The notes: generated from the letters alone by a model not told the origin. Positions 24,117 to 33,884 are shown, counted from the stretch's first letter. The stretch: DNA of 64,000 bases from Lachnospiraceae bacterium (GCA_028693165.1 JAQUVX010000019.1:19488-83487); one strand, 5' to 3'. Numbers and translations: made by a program.

Positions 24117-26444
24117 TTATGCCTGGGCTTCCTCCGGCCGTTCCGATGAGATGATCTTGACCGGGAATCCGATGCGAACCTTGAATAAATCGCCGTCGAT
24201 GAGGATCTGGAAGGTACCGCCCTGCAGCTTTGTCAGGCTCTCCGCGATGGACAGGCCAAGGCCGCTTCCCTCTGTGGTGCGCGATACATCGCCCCGCACA
24301 AATCGCTCGGTCAGCTCATCCGCCTTGACGTTGAGCGGAGACTCGGATACGTTCTTGATGGTGAAATGGGCGTAATCCTGTTCGCGCGTCAGCTCGGTGT
24401 AGACACGGCTGTGTTCCATGGCATATTTAAAGGCGTTGTTGTAGATGTTTTCCAGAACGCGCCACAGGTGCCGTCCGTCGGCATCGATCAGCAGGCTTCC
24501 ATCGGGAAGCGAGGATACCAGCTCTAAGTGGCGGGTGGCGAATTTCTCTTCAAATTCTCCGTTGGTTTGCCAGATCATCTCCACCAAATCCAGCGTGATG
24601 ACATCCAGCTTGACGTTGCCGGAGCTTGCCTTGGAGGCCTCGACCAGATCCTCGGTTAAGTTCTTTAAGCGCTGGGATTTCTGATCCAGCACCTTCAAAT
24701 ATTCCTGCGTCTTTTCGCCTGGCAGATTCTCCCGCTTTAATAGATCCACATAGTTGATGATGGAGGTCAGCGGCGTCTTGATATCGTGGGACACATTGGT
24801 GATCAGGTTGGCCTTCAGGCGCTCGCTGCGCACCTGCTCCTGCAGGGCCTGTTCCAGTCCGACTCCGATGCTGTTGATCATGGTTCCGAGATGCAGTTCT
24901 TTCCCGCGCAGACCGTTTAGATCCATCTGGTAGCTGGTGTCGCCGCCGGCAATCTTGGCGATCGCATCGGCGATCTGATCCTCCTGTTTCGATTTGACAA
25001 ACAGGCTGTGGAAGGTGCGGTAATCCAGCACAATCAGGCCGATGAAAAGCACCAGGATCAAAAGCAGGGCAGCCGGGTAATGGCGCAGGCGAAAGAGCAC
25101 TGCAATCAGCCCGATGACAACAATCTGTGCAGCCGCAAAGCCGACGTACAGGCAGGCCAGGCGGTGGGAAAAGGTTCGGTCGGCGAAATACAGTTCAAAA
25201 TTTTGCTGGACATGGTGAAGGATACTGTTCTCCCAAAGCTGGCGTGATTTGTAACGGCGCAGCAGACTGAACGCACTGACCATGCAGCAGGTGTAAATGA
25301 TCACGGCACGCAGCATGCGTTCCGCAAAGGGCCAGGAGGTTTCCTGAATCAGCAGATGGATCAGCAGATACCCCACCTTTTCTCCCAGAAACAGCATAAA
25401 CAGGGTGCAGATCGCCGTCATGACGATGCAGCTTTCCGTGGTGATCATATCGAAGCCGTGCAGGTAGGGATTGACGCGATCCTCTGTGCGATACCCGGAT
25501 ACGACCACCAGATAGTAGAGGGTGATCAGACAGCCGATGATGCCGACCGCCAGTGCCAGCAGTGCCTCAAGAAAACGACCGCGCAGATGCTGATAGTCAG
25601 AGGCCAGCTGCGCATAGATATCATCGGCCGCGTAATGCGTGTCAATCGATGCGATCATATAATAATTTTCGGCATCGTAAAGATTGTTCTTTTCCATGGA
25701 GACGCTGAGGTTTTTTGGAACTGCTTCCAGGTTGGTCTCGATGAAGATCGAATCGCTGCTGAGGAAACAGTAGCGTCCCTTGCTTCGCAGCTCCTCCAGT
25801 GACAGCTCCTCGGCATTGCTGTAGCGAATCTGATCCCCGTCGTCACTCTCATACAAAATCTGGAAGTACAGGTTGGACGGGTTGGCCAGCATGCGGTAAT
25901 ATACGGTGTAATATTCACTCAGGCAGTCGAGAACCTCCCGGGACAGCGCCAGCAGAGAGGTGTAGGCATCGCCGGGCTCGCTTAAGGTCGCATCCGGGTC
26001 GTAGGCCCGCCACTTGACGAGCTGGTCCTTGGTGGTGGAGACATTGTCATAGATGTATAAATCGTTGACGACCTGAAACTGGTCGTTCAGATAATACCCC
26101 TGGCTCTTTGCATAGCGAAGAACCTCCTCCAGGGTGTAGACGATCTCGGGATTGTCGCCGCGGGATACAGCAAACATCTCCTTGGATACGTCCAGTTTGC
26201 CGTCTGTCTCAAAGACATCCCGGTATGCCACGTAGTCGAAGATGAGATCCAGATCTGACTGGAACTGCTCCTGAAACTGCGGGGAATCTTCGTATTTGCG
26301 ATCCCGCAGCCAGGACAGGCCGGAACCGATCTGTGTGTTCAGATACATCACGCTGATGGAGGCAAGCGCCAGCGTGAGAAACATGATATGCAGCAGTACG
26401 GCAATGTTTTTCTTGAGCCGCATGGAATAATCTTTTAATCTCAT
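24117..26444 (-). CDS. Sensor histidine kinase, large multi-helix type
   Basis: A 775-residue membrane kinase. Helix 1 is at ~13-35, followed by a ~255-residue extracellular region, then about five more helices (~292-470), a HAMP-like segment, a dimerisation domain with the phospho-acceptor His in VSHDIKTPL (~554), and a HATPase domain (N box LENIYNNAFKYAM; G box EGSGLGLSIAE). AGGAG precedes the ATG at 26444. It is 9 bases after the response-regulator gene and forms its partner. Large sensors of this layout in Clostridia often watch the cell envelope; the signal is unknown. It lies beside a wall hydrolase that could be a target. Confidence 0.93.
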   Translation of the reverse strand: MRLKDYSMRLKKNIAVLLHIMFLTLALASISVMYLNTQIGSGLSWLRDRKYEDSPQFQEQFQSDLDLIFDYVAYRDVFETDGKLDVSKEMFAVSRGDNPEIVYTLEEVLRYAKSQGYYLNDQFQVVNDLYIYDNVSTTKDQLVKWRAYDPDATLSEPGDAYTSLLALSREVLDCLSEYYTVYYRMLANPSNLYFQILYESDDGDQIRYSNAEELSLEELRSKGRYCFLSSDSIFIETNLEAVPKNLSVSMEKNNLYDAENYYMIASIDTHYAADDIYAQLASDYQHLRGRFLEALLALAVGIIGCLITLYYLVVVSGYRTEDRVNPYLHGFDMITTESCIVMTAICTLFMLFLGEKVGYLLIHLLIQETSWPFAERMLRAVIIYTCCMVSAFSLLRRYKSRQLWENSILHHVQQNFELYFADRTFSHRLACLYVGFAAAQIVVIGLIAVLFRLRHYPAALLLILVLFIGLIVLDYRTFHSLFVKSKQEDQIADAIAKIAGGDTSYQMDLNGLRGKELHLGTMINSIGVGLEQALQEQVRSERLKANLITNVSHDIKTPLTSIINYVDLLKRENLPGEKTQEYLKVLDQKSQRLKNLTEDLVEASKASSGNVKLDVITLDLVEMIWQTNGEFEEKFATRHLELVSSLPDGSLLIDADGRHLWRVLENIYNNAFKYAMEHSRVYTELTREQDYAHFTIKNVSESPLNVKADELTERFVRGDVSRTTEGSGLGLSIAESLTKLQGGTFQILIDGDLFKVRIGFPVKIISSERPEEAQA

Positions 26445-26453
26445 AAGCCGCTC

Positions 26454-27149
26454 CTACTGTTTCTCAATCTTATAGCCGACACCCCAGACAACCTTTAAGT
26501 AGCGCGGTTCCCGCGGATTGATCTCAATCTTTTCCCGGATGTGACGGATGTGGACGGCCACAGTGTTGTCCGCGCCGATGGCTTCCTCGTTCCAGATCTG
26601 CTCGTAGATCTCGTCGATGGAGAATACCTTGCCTGCATTTTTGACCAGCAGCAGAAGGATATTGTACTCGATGGGGGTCAGCTTGATCGGGTCATCCTCC
26701 ACCCAGACCTCCTTGGTGTCGTCGTTGATCGTCAGGCCGCCGCATTTGTAGACCTGATCGCTGGTCTGCTGGGTCAGATTGCCCAGCTGGGTGTAGCGGC
26801 GCAGCTGGGATTTGACCCGCGCCACCAGCTCTAACGGGTTGAACGGTTTGGACAGATAGTCGTCTGCTCCGATGTTCAGGCCAAGGATCTTGTCGGTGTC
26901 CTCGGACTTGGCGGACAGAATGATGATCGGGATGCTGCTGGTCTCGCGCACCTTCAGTGTGGTGCGGATCCCGTCCAGTCCGGGCATCATCACGTCCAGA
27001 ATCATCAAATCCACCTTCTGCTGCTCTAAAAGCTCCAGGGCTTCATAGCCGTCATAGGCTTTGATAATCTGAAAGCCCTCGCCGGTCAAGTAGATGTCTA
27101 TGGCATCTACGATTTCTTTATCGTCATCACATACTAAAATTGTTTGCAT
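26454..27149 (-). CDS. OmpR/PhoB-family response regulator
   Basis: A 231-residue regulator: receiver domain (residues 1-115; Asp9/Asp10 acidic pair, phospho-acceptor Asp52 in MILDVMMPG, Lys in LSKPF) and a winged-helix DNA-binding domain (~130-230; LTPIEYNILLLLVKNAGKVFS, TVAVHIRHIREKIE). GAGGAGGAACC precedes the ATG at 27149, so longer frames upstream are rejected. It resembles VanR-type regulators. Phosphorylation comes from the kinase encoded just downstream. Confidence 0.95.
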   Translation of the reverse strand: MQTILVCDDDKEIVDAIDIYLTGEGFQIIKAYDGYEALELLEQQKVDLMILDVMMPGLDGIRTTLKVRETSSIPIIILSAKSEDTDKILGLNIGADDYLSKPFNPLELVARVKSQLRRYTQLGNLTQQTSDQVYKCGGLTINDDTKEVWVEDDPIKLTPIEYNILLLLVKNAGKVFSIDEIYEQIWNEEAIGADNTVAVHIRHIREKIEINPREPRYLKVVWGVGYKIEKQ

Positions 27150-27285
27150 GGTTCCTCCTCTTGTCGATGTTGGGGATACGTATCGTTTGTCCTTAGTATA
27201 ACTCAAATGAGGTCTCACCGCAATCGGCAAGACCTCAACTTGATAAAACTTCATGAAACCTTAATGAAACGGTCGGATCTTTCGC

Positions 27286-28035
27286 TTAGTATTCGCAGAC
27301 ATTCAGCCATTTGTGAAGCAGATCCGCCTCTTCCGGGCGTTTCTTGGTGAGCTGCGCGGCTGCCACCAGCGGAAGCCACTGCTGTACATAACGGATATCG
27401 GTACCGGTTTTCTGGCAGAACAGCTTCATGTAGCGGTCGGCTGTCTCCTGGTTTTCCAGGCAAAACAGCAGATACGTCCTTGCCACATCGGCGCTTGCGT
27501 TGCCCTGGGTCGCGTGAACCCAGTCCAGTACATAGAGTGTGCCGTCCGGCTTGACGATGATATTGTCCGGCTGAAAATCGCCGTGACACAGTTTCGTATG
27601 TTTGGGAGTGCAGTCGAGCCGGGTCAGGAGATCATAGCGGCTGACCGGATTCAACTGGCTGATCTCGGAAATCTGACGGGCCATCTTATCCTTCAGCCGG
27701 GTCAGCAGCGGGCAGGATTTGGAATGAATCAAAAGCTGCAAATCCACCATCTTGTCCAGATAGTCATCAAGATTCTCCGGATGTTCTGCGATGAGCTGTT
27801 TGAGGGTCTTTCCTTCGATAAAATCCTTGGTGATGGACCAGCATCCATCCTCCTCGACCGCTACGGCCAGGGTTGCCGGAATGTTGATCCCGCCGATCTC
27901 CTCGATGCGTGCACTGATCAGTGCTTCGTTCAGCACCTCTGATTTCGGAAATCCCTTGCAGAATACTTTGATTGCAAGGTCTCCATCACGGTAAACACTT
28001 TTGGCTGCATTGCTGGATAATAATTCTCTCGCCAT
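27286..28035 (-). CDS. APH/choline-kinase-like phosphotransferase
   Basis: A 249-residue protein-kinase-fold phosphotransferase of the APH family. The catalytic loop HGDFQPDNII and the metal-binding DW (VLDWVHATQGNASADVARTY) are intact. The start at 28035 has AAGGAG 8 bases upstream; the frame runs on to 28098 without one. It is the last gene of a unit with GlgB and a GH13 enzyme. In that setting it may phosphorylate a sugar or another small molecule. Its motifs also fit the so-called TIGR02172-type kinase-like proteins of Firmicutes. True aminoglycoside resistance is unlikely but cannot be excluded. Confidence 0.8.
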   Translation of the reverse strand: MARELLSSNAAKSVYRDGDLAIKVFCKGFPKSEVLNEALISARIEEIGGINIPATLAVAVEEDGCWSITKDFIEGKTLKQLIAEHPENLDDYLDKMVDLQLLIHSKSCPLLTRLKDKMARQISEISQLNPVSRYDLLTRLDCTPKHTKLCHGDFQPDNIIVKPDGTLYVLDWVHATQGNASADVARTYLLFCLENQETADRYMKLFCQKTGTDIRYVQQWLPLVAAAQLTKKRPEEADLLHKWLNVCEY

Positions 28036-28069
28036 ACGAAACGCTCCTTCCTGGTTTTTCATTCTAAAT

Positions 28070-29989
28070 TTAGCTGAACCGTAAGATCGCGGTTCCATAT
28101 GCGGAAAGCGGAAGCGCGATGGAATACGGCTGACCGTCGCATTCCTGCTTGACGGCCTTCAATACCGGTGCCTTTTCTGCGGAGGTGTACATGCCATGTT
28201 CATTGTCCAGCAGAAGTGTATAATTGCCGCGTTTCGGAACACCGACACGGTAGTCCGGGCGCGGAACCGGTGTGAAATTGCCGATGAACATCAGGCTCTT
28301 TTTGTGGTTCTTTGCGTAGCGCACGAAGCTGAAAATGCTGCGTTCGTTGTCGTTGGCGTTGATCCACTGGAAGCCGTCCCAGTCATCGTCGGACTCGTAG
28401 AGAGCCGGATATTTCTGGTAAATATGTAACAGATCACGGACGTAATTTTTGAGGTCGCCATGCAGCGGCTCCTCGGTCAGATACCAGTCCAGTGCGACCT
28501 TTTCGTCCCATTCATGGAGCTGTCCGAAGTCCTGGCCCATGAACAGAAGCTTCTTGCCCGGATGGCCCATCATGAAGGTGTAGCCCGCCTTTAAGTTGGC
28601 GAATTTCTCCTCAAATTCTCCCGGCATCTTGTTGAGCATGGAGCATTTTAAGTGAACGACCTCATCATGGGAGAGTACCAGGATGAAATTCTCGCTGTTG
28701 AAATAGGACAGTCCGAAGGTCATCTTGTTGTGGTTGAATTTGCGGAAATACGGGTCCAGCTTCATGTATTCCAGGAAGTCATGCATCCAGCCCATATTCC
28801 ATTTGAAGGTAAAGCCCAGTCCGCCGATCTTGGGATCGTGCGTTACCAGAGGCCATGCGGTGGATTCCTCGGCGATGACCATGGCACCGTGTCCGCGGCT
28901 TCCCATAATGCTGTTTAAGTGGCGGAAGAATTCGATCGCCTCCAGATTCTGGTTGCCGCCGTATTCGTTGGGGATCCACTGTCCGTCCTGACGTCCGTAG
29001 TCCAGATACAGCATGGAAGCAACTGCATCCACGCGAAGTCCGTCTACATGGAACTTATCCACCCAGTAGAGTGCGTTGGCGATCAGGAAGTTGGATACCT
29101 CGTGTTTGCTGTAATCGAACACGTTGGTGCCCCAGTCCGGGTGCTCGCCCTTGCGTGGGTCCGCATATTCGTAGAGCGGCTGTCCGTCAAAATCGGCCAG
29201 TCCGTGCGCGTCCTTCGGGAAGTGAGCCGGAACCCAGTCCAGAAGAATGCCGATGCCCTTCTTGTGCAGGTAATTGACAAAGTACATGAACTCCTCCGGC
29301 GTGCCGTAGCGGGAGGTGGGAGCGTAATAGCCGGTGACCTGATAGCCCCAGGAACCGTCATAAGGATGTTCTGCGATCCCCATCAGCTCCACGTGGGTGT
29401 AGCCCATGTCCTTCACGTAGTCGGCCAGCTCCTGTGCAGCTTCCTTGTAGGTGTAGAAACCCTCATGCTCCTCGCGGGCCTTCTTTTTCCAGGAACCGAT
29501 ATGCACCTCATAGATACTCATGGCGGATTCCCGCGGATTTGATTCCAGACGTTTCGCCATCCAGGCATCATCCGTCCAGCCGAAGCTGGAAATGTCGGCG
29601 GTGATGGAGGCTGTGCCCGGGCGATATTCTGCATACTGTGCATAAGGATCGGCCTTTAACAGCACTTTTCCGCTTTGGGTGGTGATTGCAAATTTGTATA
29701 ATTCGTTGGTTCCAAGACCCGGCACAAAGGCTTCGTAGATGCCGGAGGTGTCCAAAACCTCCATCGGAGAAGCCTCCGAATCCCAGCCATTGAAATCGCC
29801 CACAACGCTTACTGCCTCTGCATGAGGAGCCCAGACTGCAAAATAGATTCCGGCTTTCCCGTTCAATGTCATCGGGTGCGCGCCCATCTTGTCATAGATC
29901 TCATAATGAGTTCCCTGACCGAACAGATAACGGTCCACATCGGTGATTACACCGAGTCCAATCTGTGTAGTATTCTTTTTGACAGCCAT
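28070..29989 (-). CDS. glgB: 1,4-alpha-glucan branching enzyme
   Basis: A 639-residue GH13 enzyme: an N-terminal CBM48 domain (YFAVWAPHAEAVSVVGDFNGW), a catalytic barrel and a C-terminal beta domain. The catalytic residues are visible as Asp in DGLRVDAV, Glu in MVIAEEST and Asp in LSHDEVVH; length is normal for GlgB. It makes alpha-1,6 branches in glycogen. GGAGG stands before the ATG, and the gene begins 4 bases after the GH13 gene stop. No other glycogen-synthesis genes (glgC, glgA, glgP) are in the window. Confidence 0.96.
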   Translation of the reverse strand: MAVKKNTTQIGLGVITDVDRYLFGQGTHYEIYDKMGAHPMTLNGKAGIYFAVWAPHAEAVSVVGDFNGWDSEASPMEVLDTSGIYEAFVPGLGTNELYKFAITTQSGKVLLKADPYAQYAEYRPGTASITADISSFGWTDDAWMAKRLESNPRESAMSIYEVHIGSWKKKAREEHEGFYTYKEAAQELADYVKDMGYTHVELMGIAEHPYDGSWGYQVTGYYAPTSRYGTPEEFMYFVNYLHKKGIGILLDWVPAHFPKDAHGLADFDGQPLYEYADPRKGEHPDWGTNVFDYSKHEVSNFLIANALYWVDKFHVDGLRVDAVASMLYLDYGRQDGQWIPNEYGGNQNLEAIEFFRHLNSIMGSRGHGAMVIAEESTAWPLVTHDPKIGGLGFTFKWNMGWMHDFLEYMKLDPYFRKFNHNKMTFGLSYFNSENFILVLSHDEVVHLKCSMLNKMPGEFEEKFANLKAGYTFMMGHPGKKLLFMGQDFGQLHEWDEKVALDWYLTEEPLHGDLKNYVRDLLHIYQKYPALYESDDDWDGFQWINANDNERSIFSFVRYAKNHKKSLMFIGNFTPVPRPDYRVGVPKRGNYTLLLDNEHGMYTSAEKAPVLKAVKQECDGQPYSIALPLSAYGTAILRFS

Positions 29990-29993
29990 AATG

Positions 29994-31328
29994 TCAATCC
30001 TCCCTGATCTTCAGGACAACGCCTGTGTTGCCTGATAGTGTTAAATGCAGTCTTCCGTCTGTAACTGGAATGATGGTACCGTCCATCAGATTCTCCGCCT
30101 GAGACGCTTTGCATGGAACCGGAACGGAGAACGAACTTTCTTTGTCGTCGTTGTTCGCCGCAGTAATGACCATGGAACCTTCTCCGTGGCGTGCGAACGC
30201 ATACTGCCGGTTGGTCAGTATCAGCTCCTGATACCGCCCGCCGTGAAACTCCGGCTGCCCGGTGTGAATCTGCCCCAGTTTGGCAATGAACTCTGTCAGC
30301 TCACCGGAAAGGGCCTGTCCCTCGGCCAGAGGAATGCAGGGCCGAAGTGCCGCATCGCTGTCCCGGCTCCGCATGCCCTCCACACCCCATTCTCCGCCGT
30401 AATAGATGGACGGAATGCCGGGAAGGGTAAACAGAAGCAGGTAGGCCAGACCAAGCTGTGCCTTGTCGTTTAGCTTGCTGGCAATCCGGTTCTCGTCGTG
30501 GTTGTCCAGGAACGTGTAGAGCTTCGTGCCAAGGGCCTCCAGCCGCCGCACGTTGTGTGCAATCTCGAAGAAATTGTGGTCATTTAAGCCGGAGTACAGA
30601 CTTTTATGTAGCTCGTAATTAGTGACCGAATGAAGCATCTCATCATTGACCCAGCGGCCATAGTCGCCGTGGATGACCTCGCCCATCAGCCAGAACTCCT
30701 CCTTCATCTGCCCCGTCTGCTGCCGCATCTCCTTCATGAACTGGAAGTCCAGCACATTGGCGCAATCCAGCCGGATCCCATCAATGTCGAAGGTGTCGAC
30801 CCAGAAGCGTATCACATCAAACAGATATTGTTTGACCTCGGGATTTTGCAGGTTCAGACAGGGGAGCTCAAAATGCCCCTGCCATGCATCGTAACCAAAT
30901 CCGTCATTGTACGGGCTGTTCCAGCCGAAATTTACACCGCGGTACCAGCCGCAGTACGGGGAATGCTCTCGGTTCTTCTGAATGTCCTGAAATGCGAAAA
31001 ACTCCCGGCCGGTGTGGTTGAACACACCGTCCACCACCACGCGGATGCCCGCGTCGTGGCACAGCCGGACAAATTGGATAAAATGTTCGTTGTCTCCCAG
31101 GCGGCGGTCCACCAGCTTATAGTCGCGGGTATCGTAACCGTGGGAGGAAGATTCGAAAAGCGGTCCGATGTAGAGGGCGTTGCAGCCAAGCTCCTTCATG
31201 TGCGGAATCCACTGATTCAGCTCCTCAAAGCGATTCGTGACGGCGTCCCCCGTGTGCTCATGGGGTGCGCCGGTCATGCCAAGCGGGTACATGTGATAAA
31301 AACAAGCTTTTTCATACCAGGTGCTCAT
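29994..31328 (-). CDS. GH13 alpha-amylase family glycosidase
   Basis: A 444-residue GH13 enzyme without signal peptide, hence cytoplasmic. Conserved regions are DGVFNHTG, GIRLDCAN (nucleophile Asp), LMGEVIHG (acid/base Glu) and FLDNHDENR (transition-state Asp). The protein is shorter than most amylases and lacks an N-terminal CBM, like small maltodextrin-trimming enzymes. It is translated just ahead of glgB, so it probably acts on glycogen or imported maltodextrins. Exact bond specificity cannot be told. Confidence 0.93.
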   Translation of the reverse strand: MSTWYEKACFYHMYPLGMTGAPHEHTGDAVTNRFEELNQWIPHMKELGCNALYIGPLFESSSHGYDTRDYKLVDRRLGDNEHFIQFVRLCHDAGIRVVVDGVFNHTGREFFAFQDIQKNREHSPYCGWYRGVNFGWNSPYNDGFGYDAWQGHFELPCLNLQNPEVKQYLFDVIRFWVDTFDIDGIRLDCANVLDFQFMKEMRQQTGQMKEEFWLMGEVIHGDYGRWVNDEMLHSVTNYELHKSLYSGLNDHNFFEIAHNVRRLEALGTKLYTFLDNHDENRIASKLNDKAQLGLAYLLLFTLPGIPSIYYGGEWGVEGMRSRDSDAALRPCIPLAEGQALSGELTEFIAKLGQIHTGQPEFHGGRYQELILTNRQYAFARHGEGSMVITAANNDDKESSFSVPVPCKASQAENLMDGTIIPVTDGRLHLTLSGNTGVVLKIRED

Positions 31329-31352
31329 AATCTTCCAGTCCTCCAGATGTAA

Positions 31353-31601
31353 TTAATATGTCTGCGTGAAGCGCAGTTCCTCAAGCAGTTTGAAACGCCT
31401 GAGCAGGAACTGATAGCGGAGCTGCGCGGCATTCAGCTCGTAAATATAACAATCGATCAGCGTGGGGTCTACCACCTGTTCGAAATGATTGCGCGCGGAC
31501 TCCATAGTGTGGCGGGTTCGGTCGATCTCCGCAATCAGTTCCAGATCTTCGGGCAGGAGCGCAGCGGCCCGTGTCCGTCGAAACCAATGTCCTGTGTTCA
31601 T
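31353..31601 (-). CDS. DUF2508 (YaaL-like) small protein
   Basis: An 82-residue helical protein. The pattern DPTLIDCYIYELNAAQLRYQFLLRR matches the DUF2508/YaaL family (YaaL lies in the recR-bofA region of Bacillus). Function is unknown. It has a run of basic residues and two long helices that could pair. It is the first gene of the GH13-GlgB-kinase unit, 24 bases before the GH13 start, which is not its usual neighbourhood. Confidence 0.7.
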   Translation of the reverse strand: MNTGHWFRRTRAAALLPEDLELIAEIDRTRHTMESARNHFEQVVDPTLIDCYIYELNAAQLRYQFLLRRFKLLEELRFTQTY

Positions 31602-31691
31602 ATGTCCATCTCCTGATTCTCCCGGTTCGGGATTCTTAATCCTGAATCATAGTATCTGCAGAAAATGGAAAACGATACAGAATTTTGAAAA

Positions 31692-32024
31692 TTAATCCTG
31701 CTGAAACGCCGACTCCACCAGAGTCCCCAGCCTCATCAGCCGTCGCGTGCTGTTGATCAGGTTCGGGCGGTAGTAGTTGGACGTGCCGGAATGCTCGACC
31801 TCTACCAGTCCGCAGTCCTTTAAAATCTTCAAATGATGAGAAATCGCGGGACGGGAAAGGCTCGTCTGACGCGTGATCTCGTTGACATTCAGCCCATTCG
31901 GTCTGCCGGTCTGCGCGGCGTAAGTCAGGACTTCAATAATATCAAGCCGTACTTCATCGCCAAGTGCGATAAACAGCGGCATGCAGCTATGAAAGTGCTG
32001 CTCCAGTTCTTTGCCGTTCGCCAT
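31692..32024 (-). CDS. ArsR-family winged-helix regulator
   Basis: A 110-residue regulator with the ArsR fold: ALGDEVRLDIIEVL, INVNEI-like N helix, recognition helix region TSLSRPAISHHLKILKDCGLV and the wing with HSGTSNYY. The metal-binding CxC motif of arsenic or cadmium sensors is not seen, so it likely reads another signal. AAGGAGGGG precedes the start at 32024. It lies 90 bases upstream of the DUF2508-glycogen unit on the same strand, and may regulate it. Confidence 0.88.
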   Translation of the reverse strand: MANGKELEQHFHSCMPLFIALGDEVRLDIIEVLTYAAQTGRPNGLNVNEITRQTSLSRPAISHHLKILKDCGLVEVEHSGTSNYYRPNLINSTRRLMRLGTLVESAFQQD

Positions 32025-32158
32025 GAAACCCCTCCTTGGTTTAAAAATTTGAACTGACTTCATTCTAACACGATTGTTTGTTCACGTCAACCAAAATAGC
32101 GGGGGATGATTTGACAATTTCCGTCAAAATGCACGAAAAAGTTTTTTTGAAAAGGGGA

Positions 32159-32187
32159 TTGACAAGCGGAGAAAAAGTGTGCATAAT
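32159..32187 (+). promoter_or_regulatory. Promoter of the Tad pilus operon
   Basis: TTGACA (32159-32164), 17 bases, CATAAT (32182-32187). The promoter is divergent from the ArsR gene. About 150 bases of leader follow before the first recognised pilus gene. Confidence 0.75.
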
Positions 32188-32266
32188 AAAAAAACAATCA
32201 ACGCCCGTTCTGGGCAGACGATTCTGTTTTATTCCGGTTCTGAGGCAGCAGGTGCTGCAGCGGGAC

Positions 32267-32344
32267 ATGAGCCGTATCGGCAAAGATTTCAATGTGACTG
32301 ACGACGCTGTTTTTGTTGTGAAGAGAGGTGATCTGTATTTGTGA
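32267..32344 (+). CDS. Possible 25-residue leader peptide of the Tad operon
   Basis: A short frame in the operon leader starts at ATG 32267 and ends with TGA inside the GTG start of the prepilin peptidase (GTGA overlap), as in coupled genes. Its end reads VTDDAVFVVKRGDLYL. The ribosome site (GCAGCGGGAC) is weak, and the frame stays open farther upstream to 32078, ahead of the promoter. Real translation is uncertain. Confidence 0.25.
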   Translation: MSRIGKDFNVTDDAVFVVKRGDLYL

Positions 32345-32856
32345 GTATGTGGTCTGAGGGACTGCTCTGTGTGATTCTGGCGGGAGCGGGCTGGACGGAC
32401 CTGCGTTTCGGGAAGGTTTCAAACCGCTGGCTGCTTTTGGGTGCACTCGCGGGGGTCTGCTGCCGCGGCCCGGATTTTGGGTGGTCGGCACTCGCGCTGC
32501 TGATTCCGGCATTTGTGCTGTTTCGCTTTCGGATGATGGGAGCGGGCGACGGGAAGCTGATGGGAGTCATCGCAGGATATCTGGGCGTGGAGGCCGGAGT
32601 GCAGGCAGTCGCTGCCGGTCTGGCAGTCGGAGCAATATGGTCGCTGTGCCGTCTGTGGTGCAGTCAGGGCTTTCGAGCTCGTTTTTGGTATTTATCAGCA
32701 TATTTCATGCGTTTTTTTCGGAAAAAAAAGATAGAGGCATATGACACGTTTGCGGGGCCGGACCAGGAGAACCGCATTCCGCTGGCGGCCTGTCTGGCAG
32801 TCGGGGGATATCTGTACCTGGCGGGGCAGGCGTGTCTGGAAAGGGGGATTTTATGA
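32341..32856 (+). CDS. Prepilin peptidase, A24 half-size (TadV/CpaA-like), copy 1
   Basis: A 171-residue membrane protein with the two aspartates of A24 prepilin peptidases: the first in AGWTDLRFGKVSN and the second in the GAGDGK-type motif. It has the C-terminal catalytic half only and no methylase domain, as in TadV/CpaA. AGAGGTGA precedes the GTG start; ATG 32347 is an alternative. It would cut the leader of the Flp pilin at 37156. A second such gene is at 40372. Confidence 0.85.
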   Translation: MSMWSEGLLCVILAGAGWTDLRFGKVSNRWLLLGALAGVCCRGPDFGWSALALLIPAFVLFRFRMMGAGDGKLMGVIAGYLGVEAGVQAVAAGLAVGAIWSLCRLWCSQGFRARFWYLSAYFMRFFRKKKIEAYDTFAGPDQENRIPLAACLAVGGYLYLAGQACLERGIL

Positions 32857-33884
32857 AACGGATTATGGCGGTCTATGATGTGGACCCGTTTTATGCGGAC
32901 CGGTTTGCGGAGTTTACAAATCAGAGGGAGGCGATCCCGTTTACGGCGGTGGCATTTACCAGCCTTGCACGACTCAGGGAATATGCCGCGCAGCAGCCGG
33001 TGGAGCTTTTGCTGATCGGAGATGAAGTGAAGGATGGCGAGCTGGAAGGGATCGCGACGGGACAGATCGTGCGCCTGAGCGAGACCGGGGCAGCCGGCGG
33101 CGGAACCTCCAACGGCGGAACACCCGCCGTATACAAATATCAGGCGACGGACAGTGTGCTGCGTGAGGTCATGGCCTGCTACCAGGTAAAGCGTCCGGCG
33201 GTCTTTGCGTTGACTGGCACGCGCAGTCAGATCATCGGGGTGTATTCACCCATTGGAAGGTGCGGAAAGACCGGTTTTGCGCTGACGCTGGGGCAGATTC
33301 TGGCGCGGGAAAACAAGGTGCTGTTTGTCAGCCTGGAGGAGTGTTCGGGCCTGTCAAGGCTGACGGCCTCCGAGTATGGAAAGACGCTGACGGATCTGGT
33401 GTACGATGTGCGGCAGGGGAAGTACAGCCATCTGCGGCTCGGAAGCGTGGTCTACAACTGGGGAGGTCTTGACTATGTGCCGCCGGTGACCTATGCGGAG
33501 GACCTTGCAGATATGAGCGGGGAGGAGCTGGCCGGGATTCTGGGACGGATTGCGGGGGAGGGCATCTACGCGACAATCGTGGTGGATTTCGGACATTTTG
33601 TGAACGGTGTGGAGCAGCTTTTGGCCCTGTGTTCGGTCATCTACGCACCGGTCAAGGAGGACGTGGTGGCCTCGGCGAAGCTTAAGGAGTGGAAGGACTA
33701 TCTGGAGATCTCCGGGCGCATGGAGCTGTGGGAGCGGGTTCGGATTCTGAAGCTTCCGAGACCGGCGATGGCTGCGCGGCGGGAGAATTATCTGGAGCAG
33801 CTTTTGTGGGGAGAGATGGGCGATTACGTGCGGACTTTGACTGGAAAGCAGAGAGAGGGCGGCAGGCATGGAACGAAATCGTGA
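32853..33884 (+). CDS. TadZ/CpaE-like ATPase
   Basis: A 343-residue protein. The first ~125 residues look like a degenerate receiver-type domain, and a MinD/ParA-like ATPase follows with a deviant Walker A (YSPIGRCGKTGFAL). The VVDFGHF strand sits in the Walker B place. TadZ proteins set the polar position of Tad pilus machines. The ATG overlaps the preceding stop (ATGA), and AAAGGGGG lies upstream. It overlaps TadA by 17 bases. Confidence 0.82.
   Translation: MKRIMAVYDVDPFYADRFAEFTNQREAIPFTAVAFTSLARLREYAAQQPVELLLIGDEVKDGELEGIATGQIVRLSETGAAGGGTSNGGTPAVYKYQATDSVLREVMACYQVKRPAVFALTGTRSQIIGVYSPIGRCGKTGFALTLGQILARENKVLFVSLEECSGLSRLTASEYGKTLTDLVYDVRQGKYSHLRLGSVVYNWGGLDYVPPVTYAEDLADMSGEELAGILGRIAGEGIYATIVVDFGHFVNGVEQLLALCSVIYAPVKEDVVASAKLKEWKDYLEISGRMELWERVRILKLPRPAMAARRENYLEQLLWGEMGDYVRTLTGKQREGGRHGTKS

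Noticed and set aside
32078-32266. Longer frame upstream of the possible Tad leader peptide
   Set aside because: It starts before the operon promoter at 32159-32187, so the message would not contain its start.
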